A DNA stretch of 64,000 nucleotides from positions 512,960 through 576,959 of the forward strand of contig JAHHIH010000001.1 of the NCBI GenBank assembly GCA_019358835.1. Reading direction: 5' to 3'. The translations under genes were made by a program, and so were the position numbers. Positions 1 to 9,444 of the stretch are shown here, piece after piece. Position 1 is the stretch's first letter. Each line of letters opens with the position of its first letter. Under the pieces are notes generated by a model. That model saw only the letters and a list, made by a program, of their open reading frames with translations, did no database searches and had not been told where the DNA came from. This stretch comes from Tildeniella torsiva UHER 1998/13D. GTDB taxonomy: Bacteria > Cyanobacteriota > Cyanobacteriia > Phormidesmidales > Phormidesmidaceae.

Positions 1-2
1 TT

Positions 3-1409
3 GACAACCCCTGGTGGGAACAGGATCAAACCGAGAAGATTGCTTTTGAGGCTACCCCCCGACGCAAGTATTTTAAGCCCTTTTATGACCATATTTGGGA
101 TGGCAGCCTGCGGCGCGCCATTGTCTTGATGGGGCCAAGACGCGTTGGCAAAACTGTCATGGTTTATCACAGTATCCGTACCCTCCTAAACGATGGGATT
201 GATGCTCAAAAGATTCTCTATGTGTCCCTTGAGACTCCGATCTATACAGGTCTCTCCCTTGAAAAAATAGTCAACTACTTTCAAGAGCTATTTGACCACA
301 GTCGCGATGCCAAGCTGTTCGTGTTCTTTGACGAAATTCAGTATTTACGCGATTGGGAAATACACCTCAAATCGCTTGTCGATTCCTTTGCGAATTATCG
401 GTTTGTGGCGACGGGGTCTGCCGCGGCCGCACTACGCCTAAAAAGTACTGAATCTGGGGCCGGTCGATTTACAGATTATGTTCTACCACCCCTAACCTTT
501 GCAGAGTACCTCATGTTTATTGGGCGGGAGGATGAACTCATAGTCGCTGCTCCGAGTCGAGCTGCTGAATTTGAGCGCTACGAATACTCTGCGGTCAACA
601 TTGAAGCACTGAATTTAGAGTTCATTAACTATCTCAATTTCGGTGGCTATCCAGAGGCTGTTTTTTCGGAAACGATTAGACGTGACCCAGGTCAATACAT
701 CAAAAGTGACATTATTGATAAAGTTCTACTCCGAGATCTGCCTAGCCTCTATGGTATTAGCGACATTCAAGAACTGAATCGACTATTTACCACCCTAGCC
801 TACAATTCTGGCAACGAAGTCAGTTTGGAAGGGTTATCTAAATCGTCAGGGGTTGCAAAAAATACGATCAAGCGCTATCTCGAATACCTTGAAGCTGCAT
901 TCCTTATTCGGCGAGTTGAGAGAATTGATCAAAATGCAAAGCGCTTTAAAAGAGCCGTTTGCTTCAAGGTTTATTTAACTAATCCATCTATGCGAGCGGC
1001 TCTATTTGGTCAGCTCGATGCCAGTTCTAAGGCCATAGGGGCAATGACTGAAACCGCTATTTTTAGCCAGTGGCAACACAATAAAATTGTTGAGCTTTTC
1101 TACGCCCGCTGGAATTCAGGAGAAATTGACATTGTTTATTTAGACAAGGTCAATCAAACACCCACCTGGTTGGTAGAGGTTAAATGGAGCGATCGCCCCT
1201 ATAAACTACACGCTGAACTTGATAATTGCGTTGAATTTGTAGCCAAAAACCCAGCCATCTTACAGCCGCTTACTGTGACCAGCCGCACGATTTTTGATCG
1301 AGAACTCGTATACAGGGGCGTGCGGTTTCTATTTCAACCAGCTAGTCTCTATGCCTATGTGATTGGTGCCAACCTGTTGCGTTATATCACTAAAGCAGCC
1401 CGGCAATAA
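3..1409 (+). CDS. AAA-type ATPase, DUF4143 family (5' end outside window)
   Basis: The reading frame is open from the first bases of the window, so the start codon lies upstream. The visible N-terminus reads DNPWW, which opens many proteins of the ATP-binding DUF4143 family. A Walker A motif (GPRRVGKT) follows about 40 residues in, and a Walker B-like FVFFDEIQYL comes about 60 residues later. The C-terminal half has the winged-helix-like segment and the nuclease-like end (GEIDIVYLDK ... WLVEVKW) usual in the family. Such ATPases are widespread in accessory DNA of bacteria and archaea and their function is not settled. Composition is more AT-rich than the next genes, compatible with horizontal acquisition. 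It ends 11 bp before the convergent channel gene. Confidence 0.85.
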   Translation, partial: DNPWWEQDQTEKIAFEATPRRKYFKPFYDHIWDGSLRRAIVLMGPRRVGKTVMVYHSIRTLLNDGIDAQKILYVSLETPIYTGLSLEKIVNYFQELFDHSRDAKLFVFFDEIQYLRDWEIHLKSLVDSFANYRFVATGSAAAALRLKSTESGAGRFTDYVLPPLTFAEYLMFIGREDELIVAAPSRAAEFERYEYSAVNIEALNLEFINYLNFGGYPEAVFSETIRRDPGQYIKSDIIDKVLLRDLPSLYGISDIQELNRLFTTLAYNSGNEVSLEGLSKSSGVAKNTIKRYLEYLEAAFLIRRVERIDQNAKRFKRAVCFKVYLTNPSMRAALFGQLDASSKAIGAMTETAIFSQWQHNKIVELFYARWNSGEIDIVYLDKVNQTPTWLVEVKWSDRPYKLHAELDNCVEFVAKNPAILQPLTVTSRTIFDRELVYRGVRFLFQPASLYAYVIGANLLRYITKAARQ

Positions 1410-1420
1410 TCTGGCAACAA

Positions 1421-2497
1421 TTAATGCTGGATGGGGCTGATGATCTGGCTCAGCAGCCGCAGCTGGTCGGCATTGCCCATGCTGATCACCATATCGCCGG
1501 GGTAAAGGCGGGTATCGGCGCTGGGGGCAAAAATCAGCACCCCATCGCTTCGACGAATGGCCAAAATTAGCGCTCCAGACTGGCGACCCAGCTGTGCCTC
1601 AGCCAAGGTTTTGCCCACAATCGGGCAGCTCTCGGGCAGCAGCAAAAACTCTTCGACGTAGACCGCGCGCTCGGCCCCGGTGAGCATGCCATCCAAAAAA
1701 TCTACCACCTGGGGCCGCAGGGCCGCCGCCGCCATCCGCTTGCCGCCGGTAATGTAGGGCGACACCACCACATCGGCCCCGCCCCGCTGAAGCTTGAGAA
1801 TGGCCTCTTCGCTGCTGGCCCGAGCAATGGTGCGAATGCCGGGGGCCAGGGTCTTGGCCGAGAGCACAATGTAGAGATTTTCGGCATCGGAGGGCAGGGC
1901 CGCCACGAGGCACCGGGCCTGCTTCACCCCAACCTGTAGCAAGGTCTGATCTTGGGTGGCATCGCCCTGCAGCGAGGTGTACCCGAGCTGTTGCGCCCTT
2001 TGAATGGCGCCATCTTCAGAGTCAACTACCACAAATGGAATATTCTCTGCCGAAAACTCGGTCGCCACCTGGCGACCGGTACGACCGAGGCCGCAGATAA
2101 TGTAATGGGCCTGCATTGATTCCATCAGTTTGCGCCGCTTGAGTAATCGAAACCCGGCCTGAAAATGCCCCTGTACAATGGCCTCGGTCAGGCTGTTGAG
2201 AATGTAGGCGATCACGCCGACCCCCATCATGATTAGCACAATGGTAAACAGTCGCCCTCGGGGGCTGAGGGGGTTAATTTCCCCAAACCCAACGGTTGAT
2301 AGGGTAATCACCGCCATATAGGTGGCATCGAGCCAGCTCCACCCTTCTACTAGGCGATACCACAGCACGCCAGAAAGCAATACGCCGACTAGGGCGATCG
2401 CCCCGCGAATCAGGTGCTGCCGAGTGCGCCGATAGTTTTCTTCGACAATCGTTTCGCCATAGCGGGGGCGGTTAGGGCGCACAGGGTTTGACCACAA
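1421..2497 (-). CDS. Potassium channel protein with TrkA-N/TrkA-C (RCK) domains
   Basis: Two membrane helices flank one pore loop with the selectivity filter STVGFGE, near residues 68-74. The filter is a variant of the canonical TVGYGD and probably conducts K+. After the second helix comes a cytoplasmic RCK module: a Rossmann TrkA-N domain starting at IICGLGRTGRQ, then a TrkA-C domain with SGALILAIRR near the C-terminus. This is the layout of ligand-gated bacterial K+ channels that sense nucleotide or Ca2+. The start is a TTG codon; no internal ATG precedes the first helix, so the exact start is uncertain. No partner gene is adjacent. Confidence 0.88.
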   Translation of the reverse strand: MWSNPVRPNRPRYGETIVEENYRRTRQHLIRGAIALVGVLLSGVLWYRLVEGWSWLDATYMAVITLSTVGFGEINPLSPRGRLFTIVLIMMGVGVIAYILNSLTEAIVQGHFQAGFRLLKRRKLMESMQAHYIICGLGRTGRQVATEFSAENIPFVVVDSEDGAIQRAQQLGYTSLQGDATQDQTLLQVGVKQARCLVAALPSDAENLYIVLSAKTLAPGIRTIARASSEEAILKLQRGGADVVVSPYITGGKRMAAAALRPQVVDFLDGMLTGAERAVYVEEFLLLPESCPIVGKTLAEAQLGRQSGALILAIRRSDGVLIFAPSADTRLYPGDMVISMGNADQLRLLSQIISPIQH

Positions 2498-2570
2498 AAT
2501 TTAGCTTTGAACATTGGCCCCAAAGCATGGCCAGCCTTTAGGCTACCGTAGCCGTAGCCGCCTAGACTTT

Positions 2571-2603
2571 AAAAGCAAAGCGCCCTGGGGTTTAGCCAGG
2601 GCG
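2571..2603 (-). terminator. Rho-independent terminator
   Basis: An 8-bp perfect stem (CGCCCTGG at 2581-2588 pairing with CCAGGGCG at 2596-2603) has a 7-nt loop. On the minus strand it is followed by a T-rich tail (CTTTGCTTTT). It lies just downstream of the small minus-strand gene ending at 2628. Confidence 0.7.
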
Positions 2604-2627
2604 CGACGTTTCCACCTGGAGAGAACT

Positions 2628-2825
2628 CTAGTCGGCCAAGCGCACTCGCCCAGCACGAATGCTGTCAAATACCTGATTGATGTACTGGCGATCGCGGCTA
2701 GTCAGCAGAGGGTTGCTGAGCATGGCTGCCGAGAGGCTGAGGTGGTCGCGGCGGCTCAGCGTTCCTTGCTCTATGGCAACGTTCACAAGCGATTGAATAT
2801 CTGGAGCAGGCAGAGACGACACCAT
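2628..2825 (-). CDS. Conserved small protein of unknown function (65 aa)
   Basis: This 65-residue soluble protein has no recognised domain. Its sequence (MVSSLPAPDIQ ... INQVFDSIRAGRVRLAD) resembles small helical proteins seen in many cyanobacteria, but I cannot name a function. The ATG at 2825 is preferred over an upstream TTG at 2846 because a GAGG ribosome-binding site lies about 10 nt before it. A clear hairpin terminator follows the stop codon, supporting expression as a single-gene unit. An overlapping plus-strand frame at 2514-2852 lacks any such support. Confidence 0.65.
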   Translation of the reverse strand: MVSSLPAPDIQSLVNVAIEQGTLSRRDHLSLSAAMLSNPLLTSRDRQYINQVFDSIRAGRVRLAD

Positions 2826-3054
2826 GATTGCAAAACCTCGATTCAAGAGTGACGATAGTAGAAGCCCGCAGGGATGAACCGCAGGCTGCGTTGTAGCCCT
2901 TGCTACAATTCATACTTCCTTTAGCATGCCCAATCCCTAACCGTTACGGTTGAGCGCCCGGTGAAGATTCAGTAAACCTGTATTAAAGCTTGATCAACAG
3001 CAGATTTTCCATCGAGAAGTTACGGAAAAAACAATGCAGAGCCAGGAGAACCGT

Positions 3055-3849
3055 ATGGAAATTCATCGGGTAGCGGCCTTTCGCGACAACTATATCTTCG
3101 TGCTCCACGATGCCATTCAGGGGCAGGCCGCCGTGGTTGACCCCGGCGATGCCCAGCCGGTGCTGCAAACCCTAAAGCGGCTTAAGGCAACGCTGACCAC
3201 TATTCTTAACACCCACCACCACGGCGATCACATAGGTGGCAATCGTCAGCTGCTAGAGCGATTTCCCCAGACCCAGGTCTACGGCGGGGCCGAGGATCGG
3301 GGCCGCATTCCCGGTCAAACCCATTTTTTGCAGGAGGGAGACCGGATAACGATCTTTGATGGGCAATCGGGCGGTAGCCAATGTGTAGCTGAGGTAATCT
3401 TTGTGCCCGGCCACACCCGCGCCCACATTGCTTACTACCTAGCTCCGGCCACCCCTGACGGCTGGGGAGAACTCTTCTGCGGCGATACGCTGTTTGCCGG
3501 GGGCTGCGGTCGCCTATTTGAGGGCAATCCGCAGCAGATGGTTGAGTCGCTGGGCAAACTGCGTCAGCTCCCCGACACCACGCGGGTGTGGTGCGCCCAC
3601 GAGTACACCCTAAACAACCTCAAGTTTGCCGTCACCGTAGATGGCACCAATGCCGCCCTACAACAGCGGCTGACGCAGGTGCAGGCCGCCCGTGCCCAAG
3701 ACCAGCCCACGGTACCCACAACCCTGGGGCTTGAAAAGCAAACCAATCCCTTTCTCAGGTGGGATGATGCCAGCCTCCAGGAGGCCATGGGCAGTACGTC
3801 AGCGGAGCAGACCTTTGCCCGGCTGAGGGGCAAAAAAGACCTGTTCTAG
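3055..3849 (+). CDS. gloB: Hydroxyacylglutathione hydrolase (glyoxalase II)
   Basis: Metallo-beta-lactamase-fold enzyme that hydrolyses S-D-lactoylglutathione to D-lactate and glutathione, the second step of methylglyoxal detoxification. The metal-binding signature [10 protein letters not shown] is near residues 53-62. Further ligands sit in the [12 protein letters not shown] segment and in [13 protein letters not shown], and the C-terminal substrate-binding helix region [14 protein letters not shown] is present. Length (264 aa) is normal. The ATG at 3055 is chosen because AGGAG lies 6 nt upstream; an in-frame ATG at 3034 has no such site. It is transcribed alone, divergently from the small gene to its left. 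Confidence 0.93.
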   Translation: MEIHRVAAFRDNYIFVLHDAIQGQAAVVDPGDAQPVLQTLKRLKATLTTILNTHHHGDHIGGNRQLLERFPQTQVYGGAEDRGRIPGQTHFLQEGDRITIFDGQSGGSQCVAEVIFVPGHTRAHIAYYLAPATPDGWGELFCGDTLFAGGCGRLFEGNPQQMVESLGKLRQLPDTTRVWCAHEYTLNNLKFAVTVDGTNAALQQRLTQVQAARAQDQPTVPTTLGLEKQTNPFLRWDDASLQEAMGSTSAEQTFARLRGKKDLF

Positions 3850-3946
3850 GCTCTAGGCAGGGAACGGTTGCTATACAATCACAACAGCAGCGCATCCTGG
3901 GGTAAACCACCCTAGACCATATCTATTAGAAGGGCGACACCTGGCT

Positions 3947-4294
3947 ATGATGCTCAAATCGACCACTCGGCACATTCATATTTACACCGCCATTGTTGCC
4001 AACAACGAGCTGGTACCCAGCGACGACAAGCTCACTCTAGACATTGACCCCGACAACGAGTTCAACTGGTCTGACGATGCGGTCAAAGCCGTCTACGCCG
4101 AGTTTGACCGTCTGGTCGATGCCGCCGCCGGGGAAGATTTGACCGACTACAACCTGCGCCGCATTGGCTCCGATCTAGAGCATTTTGTGCGCCAGCTCCT
4201 ACAGCAGGGAGCCATTAGCTACAACCTCAAGAGCCGCGCCCTCAACTACAGCATGGGGCTGCCCAGGGTTGAGGCTGACGGGTCGGCTGGCTAG
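3947..4294 (+). CDS. ndhM: NAD(P)H-quinone oxidoreductase subunit M
   Basis: NdhM is an oxygenic-photosynthesis-specific subunit of cyanobacterial and chloroplast NDH-1, found in the peripheral arm on the cytoplasmic side and needed for respiration and cyclic electron flow. The 115-aa sequence carries the family hallmarks: STTRHIHIYTA at the N-terminus, DIDPDNEFNW in the middle, and DYNLRRIGSDLEHFVRQLL towards the end. Two ATG codons are adjacent at the start (MMLKST); either may be used. It is a single gene here, although the window also carries an NDH-1 CO2-uptake operon 10 kb away whose complex would need this subunit. Confidence 0.95.
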   Translation: MMLKSTTRHIHIYTAIVANNELVPSDDKLTLDIDPDNEFNWSDDAVKAVYAEFDRLVDAAAGEDLTDYNLRRIGSDLEHFVRQLLQQGAISYNLKSRALNYSMGLPRVEADGSAG

Positions 4295-4463
4295 GCTATA
4301 TCCGCCCTGTTCGCTGTTAACTGCCGTAGACGAAGGGGTAAGGTAGTATCCCAGCCTCGTCCCCGTTTGGGTTGCCACCCTAGGGCTAAAGATCCTGGCA
4401 TTAGATAGGCTGGGGTTAGATACCATGAAAGCTTAAGAGCTGTTTACCTGCCCCAGACGGATC

Positions 4464-6848
4464 GTGATCCAGTGCTCTAACCCATCCTGTCGGTCGGTCT
4501 CGACCCCACCCGCCAGCCGCTGCAAGGTCTGTCAGACTCCTCTGCTGTATCGCTTTTTGCTGGCTGTGAGCGATGGGCCTTTAACACCTCGCTCTGGCAC
4601 GTTGGTCGCCGGACGCTTTTTGGCCTGGGGCGATGGCCAAAAACGGCCTCAGGGGGGACATCAGCTCTGGCTCGACACACGACCTGACACCCCGACTCCG
4701 GCCCTAGATAAAATTCCGGCCCCGGTGCTGGCTTACCAAAAGCTGTTTCACCTGGCCCAACATGTCCCCCGTCCCTATGCCTACCTAACCCCAGAGCAAA
4801 CTGGGTTAACGTCCACGGTGCTGCTCCTCGACGGCGCTCCCATTGGCATGCGACTGCACCCCCAAGCGGCCAATGAGAAAGGAGAACTCCCTGGACAGGG
4901 CAAGATTGAGGCCGCGATCTTGCCTTCTCTGTCGCAGCGGTGGGCCGAAGGGTCGCCGCTGCAGCAGCTCAACTGGCTGCGGCAGGTGGCGGCCCTATGG
5001 CCCACCTTCATTGAAGAGCAGGTGGCCGCCACCCTGCTAGATCTCGACGACCTTCGAGTAGATGGTGCCCTGCTGCGGCTCACCCGACTGGTGGCCGATG
5101 CCCCCAGCCCCACCCTGGCCCAGCTCGGCCAACAGTGGCAGCCCTTAGGATTGACCGCCCAGCCGCCAGTCCGCCCCTATCTGGGCTGGCTGAGCAAGGC
5201 TCTCAAGGACGGCAGGCTAACCTCTGCTCCAGACCTCGTTGCCGAGTTCGAGGGGGCCATTCAAACCCTGGCTCAGGGGCTGCTGGTGACCGTAGACTGG
5301 GCCGCAAATACGGACCAGGGGCCGACCCGCGATCGCAACGAAGACGCCTGCTACCCTGAAAACGACCCGCGCCAGCAGCGGCTGCCCTGTCCGGCAGACC
5401 GCATCGAAACCCTACCGCTGCTGCTGGTGTGCGACGGCATTGGCGGCCATGAGCAGGGCAGTGTGGCGTCCCAGACGGCCATTAAGCTGCTTCAGCAGGA
5501 GCTAGAACCCCTCACCCAGCAGGCTTACCCGTCTCCAGGGGCGATCGCTCAGCGCCTCAAGCAGGCCCTGATCTTGGCCAACGACGCCATTTCCGCCCGC
5601 AACAACGATGAGCATCGCTCGGCCCGCGCTCGCATGGGCACCACGGTGGTGGTGGCCCTGGTGCATTTTCCCTACGTTTCCATTGCCCACATCGGCGACA
5701 GCCGCGCCTACCGCATCAGCCCCCACACCTGCTACCAAATCACCGTTGACGACGACGTTGCGTCGCGAGAAGCGCAGATGGGCTATGCCCTCTATTCAGA
5801 GGCCGTGCAGCTGCCCAGCGGCGGGGCACTCATTCAGGCGTTGGGCATTAGCGATTCGGGCCTGTTGTACCCCTCGGTGCAGCACCTGCTGCTCGACGAC
5901 CCCTCGGTGCTGCTACTCTGCTCTGACGGTCTCAGCGATTACGATCGCGTCGAAGCCCTTGCCCCCCATCTAGTAGCCCCCCTCACCACTGCTCCCAGCC
6001 CCCTCAGCCCTGCCGTAGCCGCCCTGATTGAGCAGGCAAATCGGCTCAATGGTCACGATAACGTCACCGTTGGGCTAATGCGGTTTATACCGCAGCCTCG
6101 CCCGCAGCTAACCCTGCCGGCGGGCTCCCTGCGGCAGGTAGACAATGTCATCTCCAGTGCCCCACGTGCTGCCAACCTGGCCGAGGATCCCGCAGCCGCC
6201 TCCACAACTCGCCTTGTGGCCCCGGCCCAACCCGCCGATTTAGCCCCGACCCCTACTCCTTCAGGTTTTCCCTGGGCGGCCTTTTTGGGGGGCATGGGCG
6301 TGGTAATCGCGGTGTTAGCGGGCGTGGGCTGGGCCATTGGCCGCAGCGCTACTGAGCCGGTGGCTTTGCAGCCGCTGGCCACCCGCTGGCCCCTACCCGC
6401 CCTGGCTGGCCGACCGCTGCCAGAAGCGGCCCTAGCGGCGATCGTTGACGTCCAGGTCGGATCGTTTTGGCAATCCGCTCCGGTGTTGGATGCGGTAGGC
6501 AACGCTGAACTACTGCGGTTGAGTCAGCAGCCTGCCCTAGGCTCAGCCGCTGGAGACCCCCCGATGGTAGCCACGGGGAGCGTGCTCAGGGTTGTTAGTC
6601 GCCAAACCACGGCGGACAATGGCGATTGGGTGCGGTTGCGGGTCTGCTCCATTCCCTCAGGCGAGTCCCTTGAGCAACAGCCTCAGGAAACCGATCAAAG
6701 CCCCCCGGCTCTCTCCACTGCCCCCGCCCTAGGCCAACGTCTGTTGGCTCCTGGCGAAGAGGGCTGGGTGCAGACGCGCCAGCTCTATGGGGCAGGCGCG
6801 CTTCTAGAGCTTGTTACCCCGGCCCAAGCGGGTCGCTGCACGCCCTAG
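4464..6848 (+). CDS. Membrane-anchored PP2C-type protein phosphatase with N-terminal 4-Cys motif
   Basis: A 794-aa protein in four parts. (1) A zinc-ribbon-like 4-Cys motif (C4, C9, C20, C23) resembles the one that opens many cyanobacterial Ser/Thr kinases. (2) Residues about 40-270 match no family I recognise; a degenerate kinase fold is possible. (3) A complete PP2C domain spans about 280-550, with RDRNEDA, VCDGIGGH, AHIGDSRAYR, LLCSDGLSDY and GHDNVTVGL, so all metal-binding Asp residues are present and activity as a Mn/Mg-dependent Ser/Thr phosphatase is expected. (4) A single membrane helix at about 600-625 is followed by a 170-aa extracytoplasmic tail. The start is GTG. The next gene encodes a CHAT-FHA protein only 47 bp away, suggesting one operon in which phosphothreonine binding and dephosphorylation are linked. 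Confidence 0.85.
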   Translation: MIQCSNPSCRSVSTPPASRCKVCQTPLLYRFLLAVSDGPLTPRSGTLVAGRFLAWGDGQKRPQGGHQLWLDTRPDTPTPALDKIPAPVLAYQKLFHLAQHVPRPYAYLTPEQTGLTSTVLLLDGAPIGMRLHPQAANEKGELPGQGKIEAAILPSLSQRWAEGSPLQQLNWLRQVAALWPTFIEEQVAATLLDLDDLRVDGALLRLTRLVADAPSPTLAQLGQQWQPLGLTAQPPVRPYLGWLSKALKDGRLTSAPDLVAEFEGAIQTLAQGLLVTVDWAANTDQGPTRDRNEDACYPENDPRQQRLPCPADRIETLPLLLVCDGIGGHEQGSVASQTAIKLLQQELEPLTQQAYPSPGAIAQRLKQALILANDAISARNNDEHRSARARMGTTVVVALVHFPYVSIAHIGDSRAYRISPHTCYQITVDDDVASREAQMGYALYSEAVQLPSGGALIQALGISDSGLLYPSVQHLLLDDPSVLLLCSDGLSDYDRVEALAPHLVAPLTTAPSPLSPAVAALIEQANRLNGHDNVTVGLMRFIPQPRPQLTLPAGSLRQVDNVISSAPRAANLAEDPAAASTTRLVAPAQPADLAPTPTPSGFPWAAFLGGMGVVIAVLAGVGWAIGRSATEPVALQPLATRWPLPALAGRPLPEAALAAIVDVQVGSFWQSAPVLDAVGNAELLRLSQQPALGSAAGDPPMVATGSVLRVVSRQTTADNGDWVRLRVCSIPSGESLEQQPQETDQSPPALSTAPALGQRLLAPGEEGWVQTRQLYGAGALLELVTPAQAGRCTP

Positions 6849-6895
6849 CCCACGCGCCCACACTCTTCTTTGGCCCTACTGCCCTAGGCCTGCCT

Positions 6896-8539
6896 ATGCC
6901 GTCGTCCGATGCCCTCACCCTGTGCCTTGCCATCGATCGCCTCACCCAGGCCGACTCCACCCACTACGCCATCTGGGTGCTTGAGAGCCCGTTCCCTGGC
7001 GGCTACGCCCACCACGATCGCCTCTGGGATAGCCAGATGGCCCAAATTTGGGAGAGTTGGCAGCAGTTTTTTTCGCTGCGGGGGTTGCCTCAGGTGCCCC
7101 ACGTGCCCTCGGCCTACGTGCCCCAGTTTCACCTCGACGATCTGCTCGATCGGGTCGCTCCGGCGGCGGAAGCCGGGGGCTACACCGGGCGGCTGATGCA
7201 GGGGCTCGGGGTCAGCCTGTGGGAGTGGCTGTTTGACGGCCCCATTCGCCAGACCCTAGAGCGCAGCCTGGGCATGGCGATCGGCCAAAATCGACCGCTC
7301 AAGCTGCAGCTAGAGGTGCGCCCGCCAGAACTGATCAGCCTACCCTGGGAAATTATGCAGCCCCAGCCCGGCTGCCCGGCCCTGTCGCTGGGGCCGCAGG
7401 TGTTGTTTAGCCGCACTGCCAGCGCCGTTGAACCGCTGCCTGAGGCGGAGCTAGACACCTCTCTGAGAATTTTGCTGGTGCTAGGCCAAGACGACCCCGG
7501 CCCTAATGCCGGAGGCACCGAGCAGGTCTTGCAGTTGCCCCAGGAGGCTGAAGCTCTAAAACAGCTGCTAGAGCTGAGCGCCTCTCGCCTTAGCTACCAG
7601 GGGGCGAACCCGGTGGTTTGCCAAGTGCAGACCCTGCTAGAGCCCGACGCTAAAACCCTGCTCACAGCGCTAGAAACCGGCTACTTCAACGTATTCTTTT
7701 ACGCAGGCCACGGGGTGCCCGCCCCCGACGGTGGGTTGCTGTTTTTGCGCCAGGAAGGCGGCAGCCTCAGCGGCACGGAGCTGGCCCAGGGGCTGGCTCG
7801 CAACGGCATTCGGCTGGCGGTGTTTAACACCTGCTGGGGGGCTCAGCCCGACCTGCAACAGCAGCAGGTCATCCCCCGCAGCAGCCTAGCGGAGGTGCTG
7901 CTGCACCACGGCGTACCGGCGGTGCTAGCCATGCGCGACTCCATTGCCGATGAGGAGGCGCTGAGCTTTATTCAGGTGCTGGCTCGGGGCCTGGCCGAAC
8001 GCCAGCCGGTGGCCCAGGCGGTGGCCCTGGCTCGTCAACACCTGCTGACGGCCTACCGCTTCAACCATCCGGCCTGGACGCTACCGGTGCTGTATCAGCA
8101 CCCCCAGTTTGGTGGACATCTGCTGCGCGAGGCGGCCCTAGCTGTGACCCAGCTGCCGGGGCAAGATCTGCGCATGACTCAGTCGGTCGTGCTGCGCTGC
8201 CTGGCCACCCCCACCCGCCTGTGGCGGCTCTACGACGGCTACCTGCGGGTGGGGCGACTGCCCGACAACGACCTGGTGATTTTGGAACCCTGGGTCTCGG
8301 GACAGCACGCCGAAATTTTCTGCCGCACCCAGTTTGAGAATGGAGTGCAGGAGACTTACTATTATTTGCGCGATCGCTCCCGCTATGGGTCGTACTACTT
8401 TGACAACCACGGCTGGCACCATGTCCACCGGGACGAGGTGCCGCTGACCCTGGGCACGGCGATTCGATTTGGCAGTCCTGAAGGGGAGCTGATGGAATTT
8501 ACCCTGGAGGGTAACCCCAAATCGTCCCCGCCCTGCTAG
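6896..8539 (+). CDS. CHAT-domain protein with C-terminal FHA domain
   Basis: CHAT domains are caspase-like cysteine protease folds. Here the predicted dyad is intact: H272 in FFYAGHG and C313 in VFNTCWGA. The C-terminal ~110 residues form an FHA phosphothreonine-binding domain, recognised by LRVGRLPDNDLVI (conserved Gly-Arg) and WVSGQHAEIF (the Ser-x-x-His pair). Residues 1-180 look like the helical/beta N-terminal part that often precedes cyanobacterial CHAT domains. No signal peptide is seen, so the protein is probably cytoplasmic. It lies 47 bp after the PP2C phosphatase gene and 102 bp before a gene of unknown family on the same strand. The inferred role is a protease whose targeting depends on phosphorylation; the substrate is unknown. 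Confidence 0.85.
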   Translation: MPSSDALTLCLAIDRLTQADSTHYAIWVLESPFPGGYAHHDRLWDSQMAQIWESWQQFFSLRGLPQVPHVPSAYVPQFHLDDLLDRVAPAAEAGGYTGRLMQGLGVSLWEWLFDGPIRQTLERSLGMAIGQNRPLKLQLEVRPPELISLPWEIMQPQPGCPALSLGPQVLFSRTASAVEPLPEAELDTSLRILLVLGQDDPGPNAGGTEQVLQLPQEAEALKQLLELSASRLSYQGANPVVCQVQTLLEPDAKTLLTALETGYFNVFFYAGHGVPAPDGGLLFLRQEGGSLSGTELAQGLARNGIRLAVFNTCWGAQPDLQQQQVIPRSSLAEVLLHHGVPAVLAMRDSIADEEALSFIQVLARGLAERQPVAQAVALARQHLLTAYRFNHPAWTLPVLYQHPQFGGHLLREAALAVTQLPGQDLRMTQSVVLRCLATPTRLWRLYDGYLRVGRLPDNDLVILEPWVSGQHAEIFCRTQFENGVQETYYYLRDRSRYGSYYFDNHGWHHVHRDEVPLTLGTAIRFGSPEGELMEFTLEGNPKSSPPC

Positions 8540-8641
8540 GAAAACCAGAAAATTGTTCGCTCTGTACGGAATCCCCCAGCCGCCCGTTGTATCCACAGTC
8601 ATCAGGCTTTGTTACCCTCTTGTGCATCTGTAGATAACGCC

Positions 8642-9265
8642 ATGAATCAGCCATCCCCGTCTTCCAACTCCGCTTCTGAGCCCGCTATGGCCACCGAACA
8701 CGACCTGCTTGCCAGTATTCTCACCCCTGAAACCGGGTATCCCTGGCAGCCGCTGGCCCCCGAGGCCGAGGGCTATCTGGCCAACCTAGAGGCAGAGTTT
8801 GACGCTTTGGACGGTGGCGAGTTGAGGACGGCGATCGCCGCAGGATGGCAAGTTTTAGCTGCCCAAATGGCAACCCAAATGGGCACTCAAGAGATTTCCC
8901 CAGCGGTCAACTCGGTGCTTGATCAGCTGCGGCAGTTCCAGAGTCGTGTGCCCAGCGCGCTGCTGCACCGTCTGGCCACCTCGGCTACGGCCTTGGCCCG
9001 CAGTGGTCAACCTCTTATCGATCAGCTGGTGCACTGCGTTGATGACATTCTGCCCGGCTGGAACGCCGACGATCTGGCGGTGCTGGCGCGGCCTCTGGCC
9101 TACTCTCTACGCGATGGCCGGGGCGAAATTTTGGAGCTTAACCTGCGGGCGATTCCGGCCACCGATTGGGACTCCCTGTCTGACCTGGAGCGGGCGCGCC
9201 TCACCCTGACCGTGGCTTCGGTGGCGCTTAAGGTAGCCCAGGGCGAGGGCAGCGAGCCCCAATAG
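8642..9265 (+). CDS. Protein of unknown family in the PP2C/CHAT-FHA cluster
   Basis: I do not recognise this 207-aa protein. It is soluble, acidic and mostly helical in appearance, with a Ser/Pro-rich first 15 residues. A conserved-looking block (QPLIDQLVHCVDDILPGW followed by DDLAVLARPLAYSLRD) sits at residues ~125-160, and it ends in a hydrophilic tail. The ATG at 8642 is preferred; the frame extends upstream only to a TTG at 8609. Its position between a CHAT-FHA gene and a TPR-CD225 gene, all on the plus strand with short gaps, suggests a shared function, possibly as scaffold, substrate or regulator. Confidence 0.7.
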   Translation: MNQPSPSSNSASEPAMATEHDLLASILTPETGYPWQPLAPEAEGYLANLEAEFDALDGGELRTAIAAGWQVLAAQMATQMGTQEISPAVNSVLDQLRQFQSRVPSALLHRLATSATALARSGQPLIDQLVHCVDDILPGWNADDLAVLARPLAYSLRDGRGEILELNLRAIPATDWDSLSDLERARLTLTVASVALKVAQGEGSEPQ

Positions 9266-9444
9266 ATTCACCCTCTACAAATCTTTCTGTTGGGGGGAGC
9301 GATCGCAGCTATCAGTCAACGACCCTAGAAGGCAGCGGCCACCCCAAGCCCGTTACGTTCTCGTAATGCTTCACGGCCAAGGCCCGTGTCTCTGGGAATC
9401 ATGGAGGGTGGTTGCTTCTCCTTCCCCCACTATTCTCAAGGTTT

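Noticed and set aside
2514..2852. 112-codon plus-strand frame over the small gene and terminator
   Set aside because: It lies antisense to a gene with a ribosome site and terminator, and it reads through the hairpin; no family resemblance.
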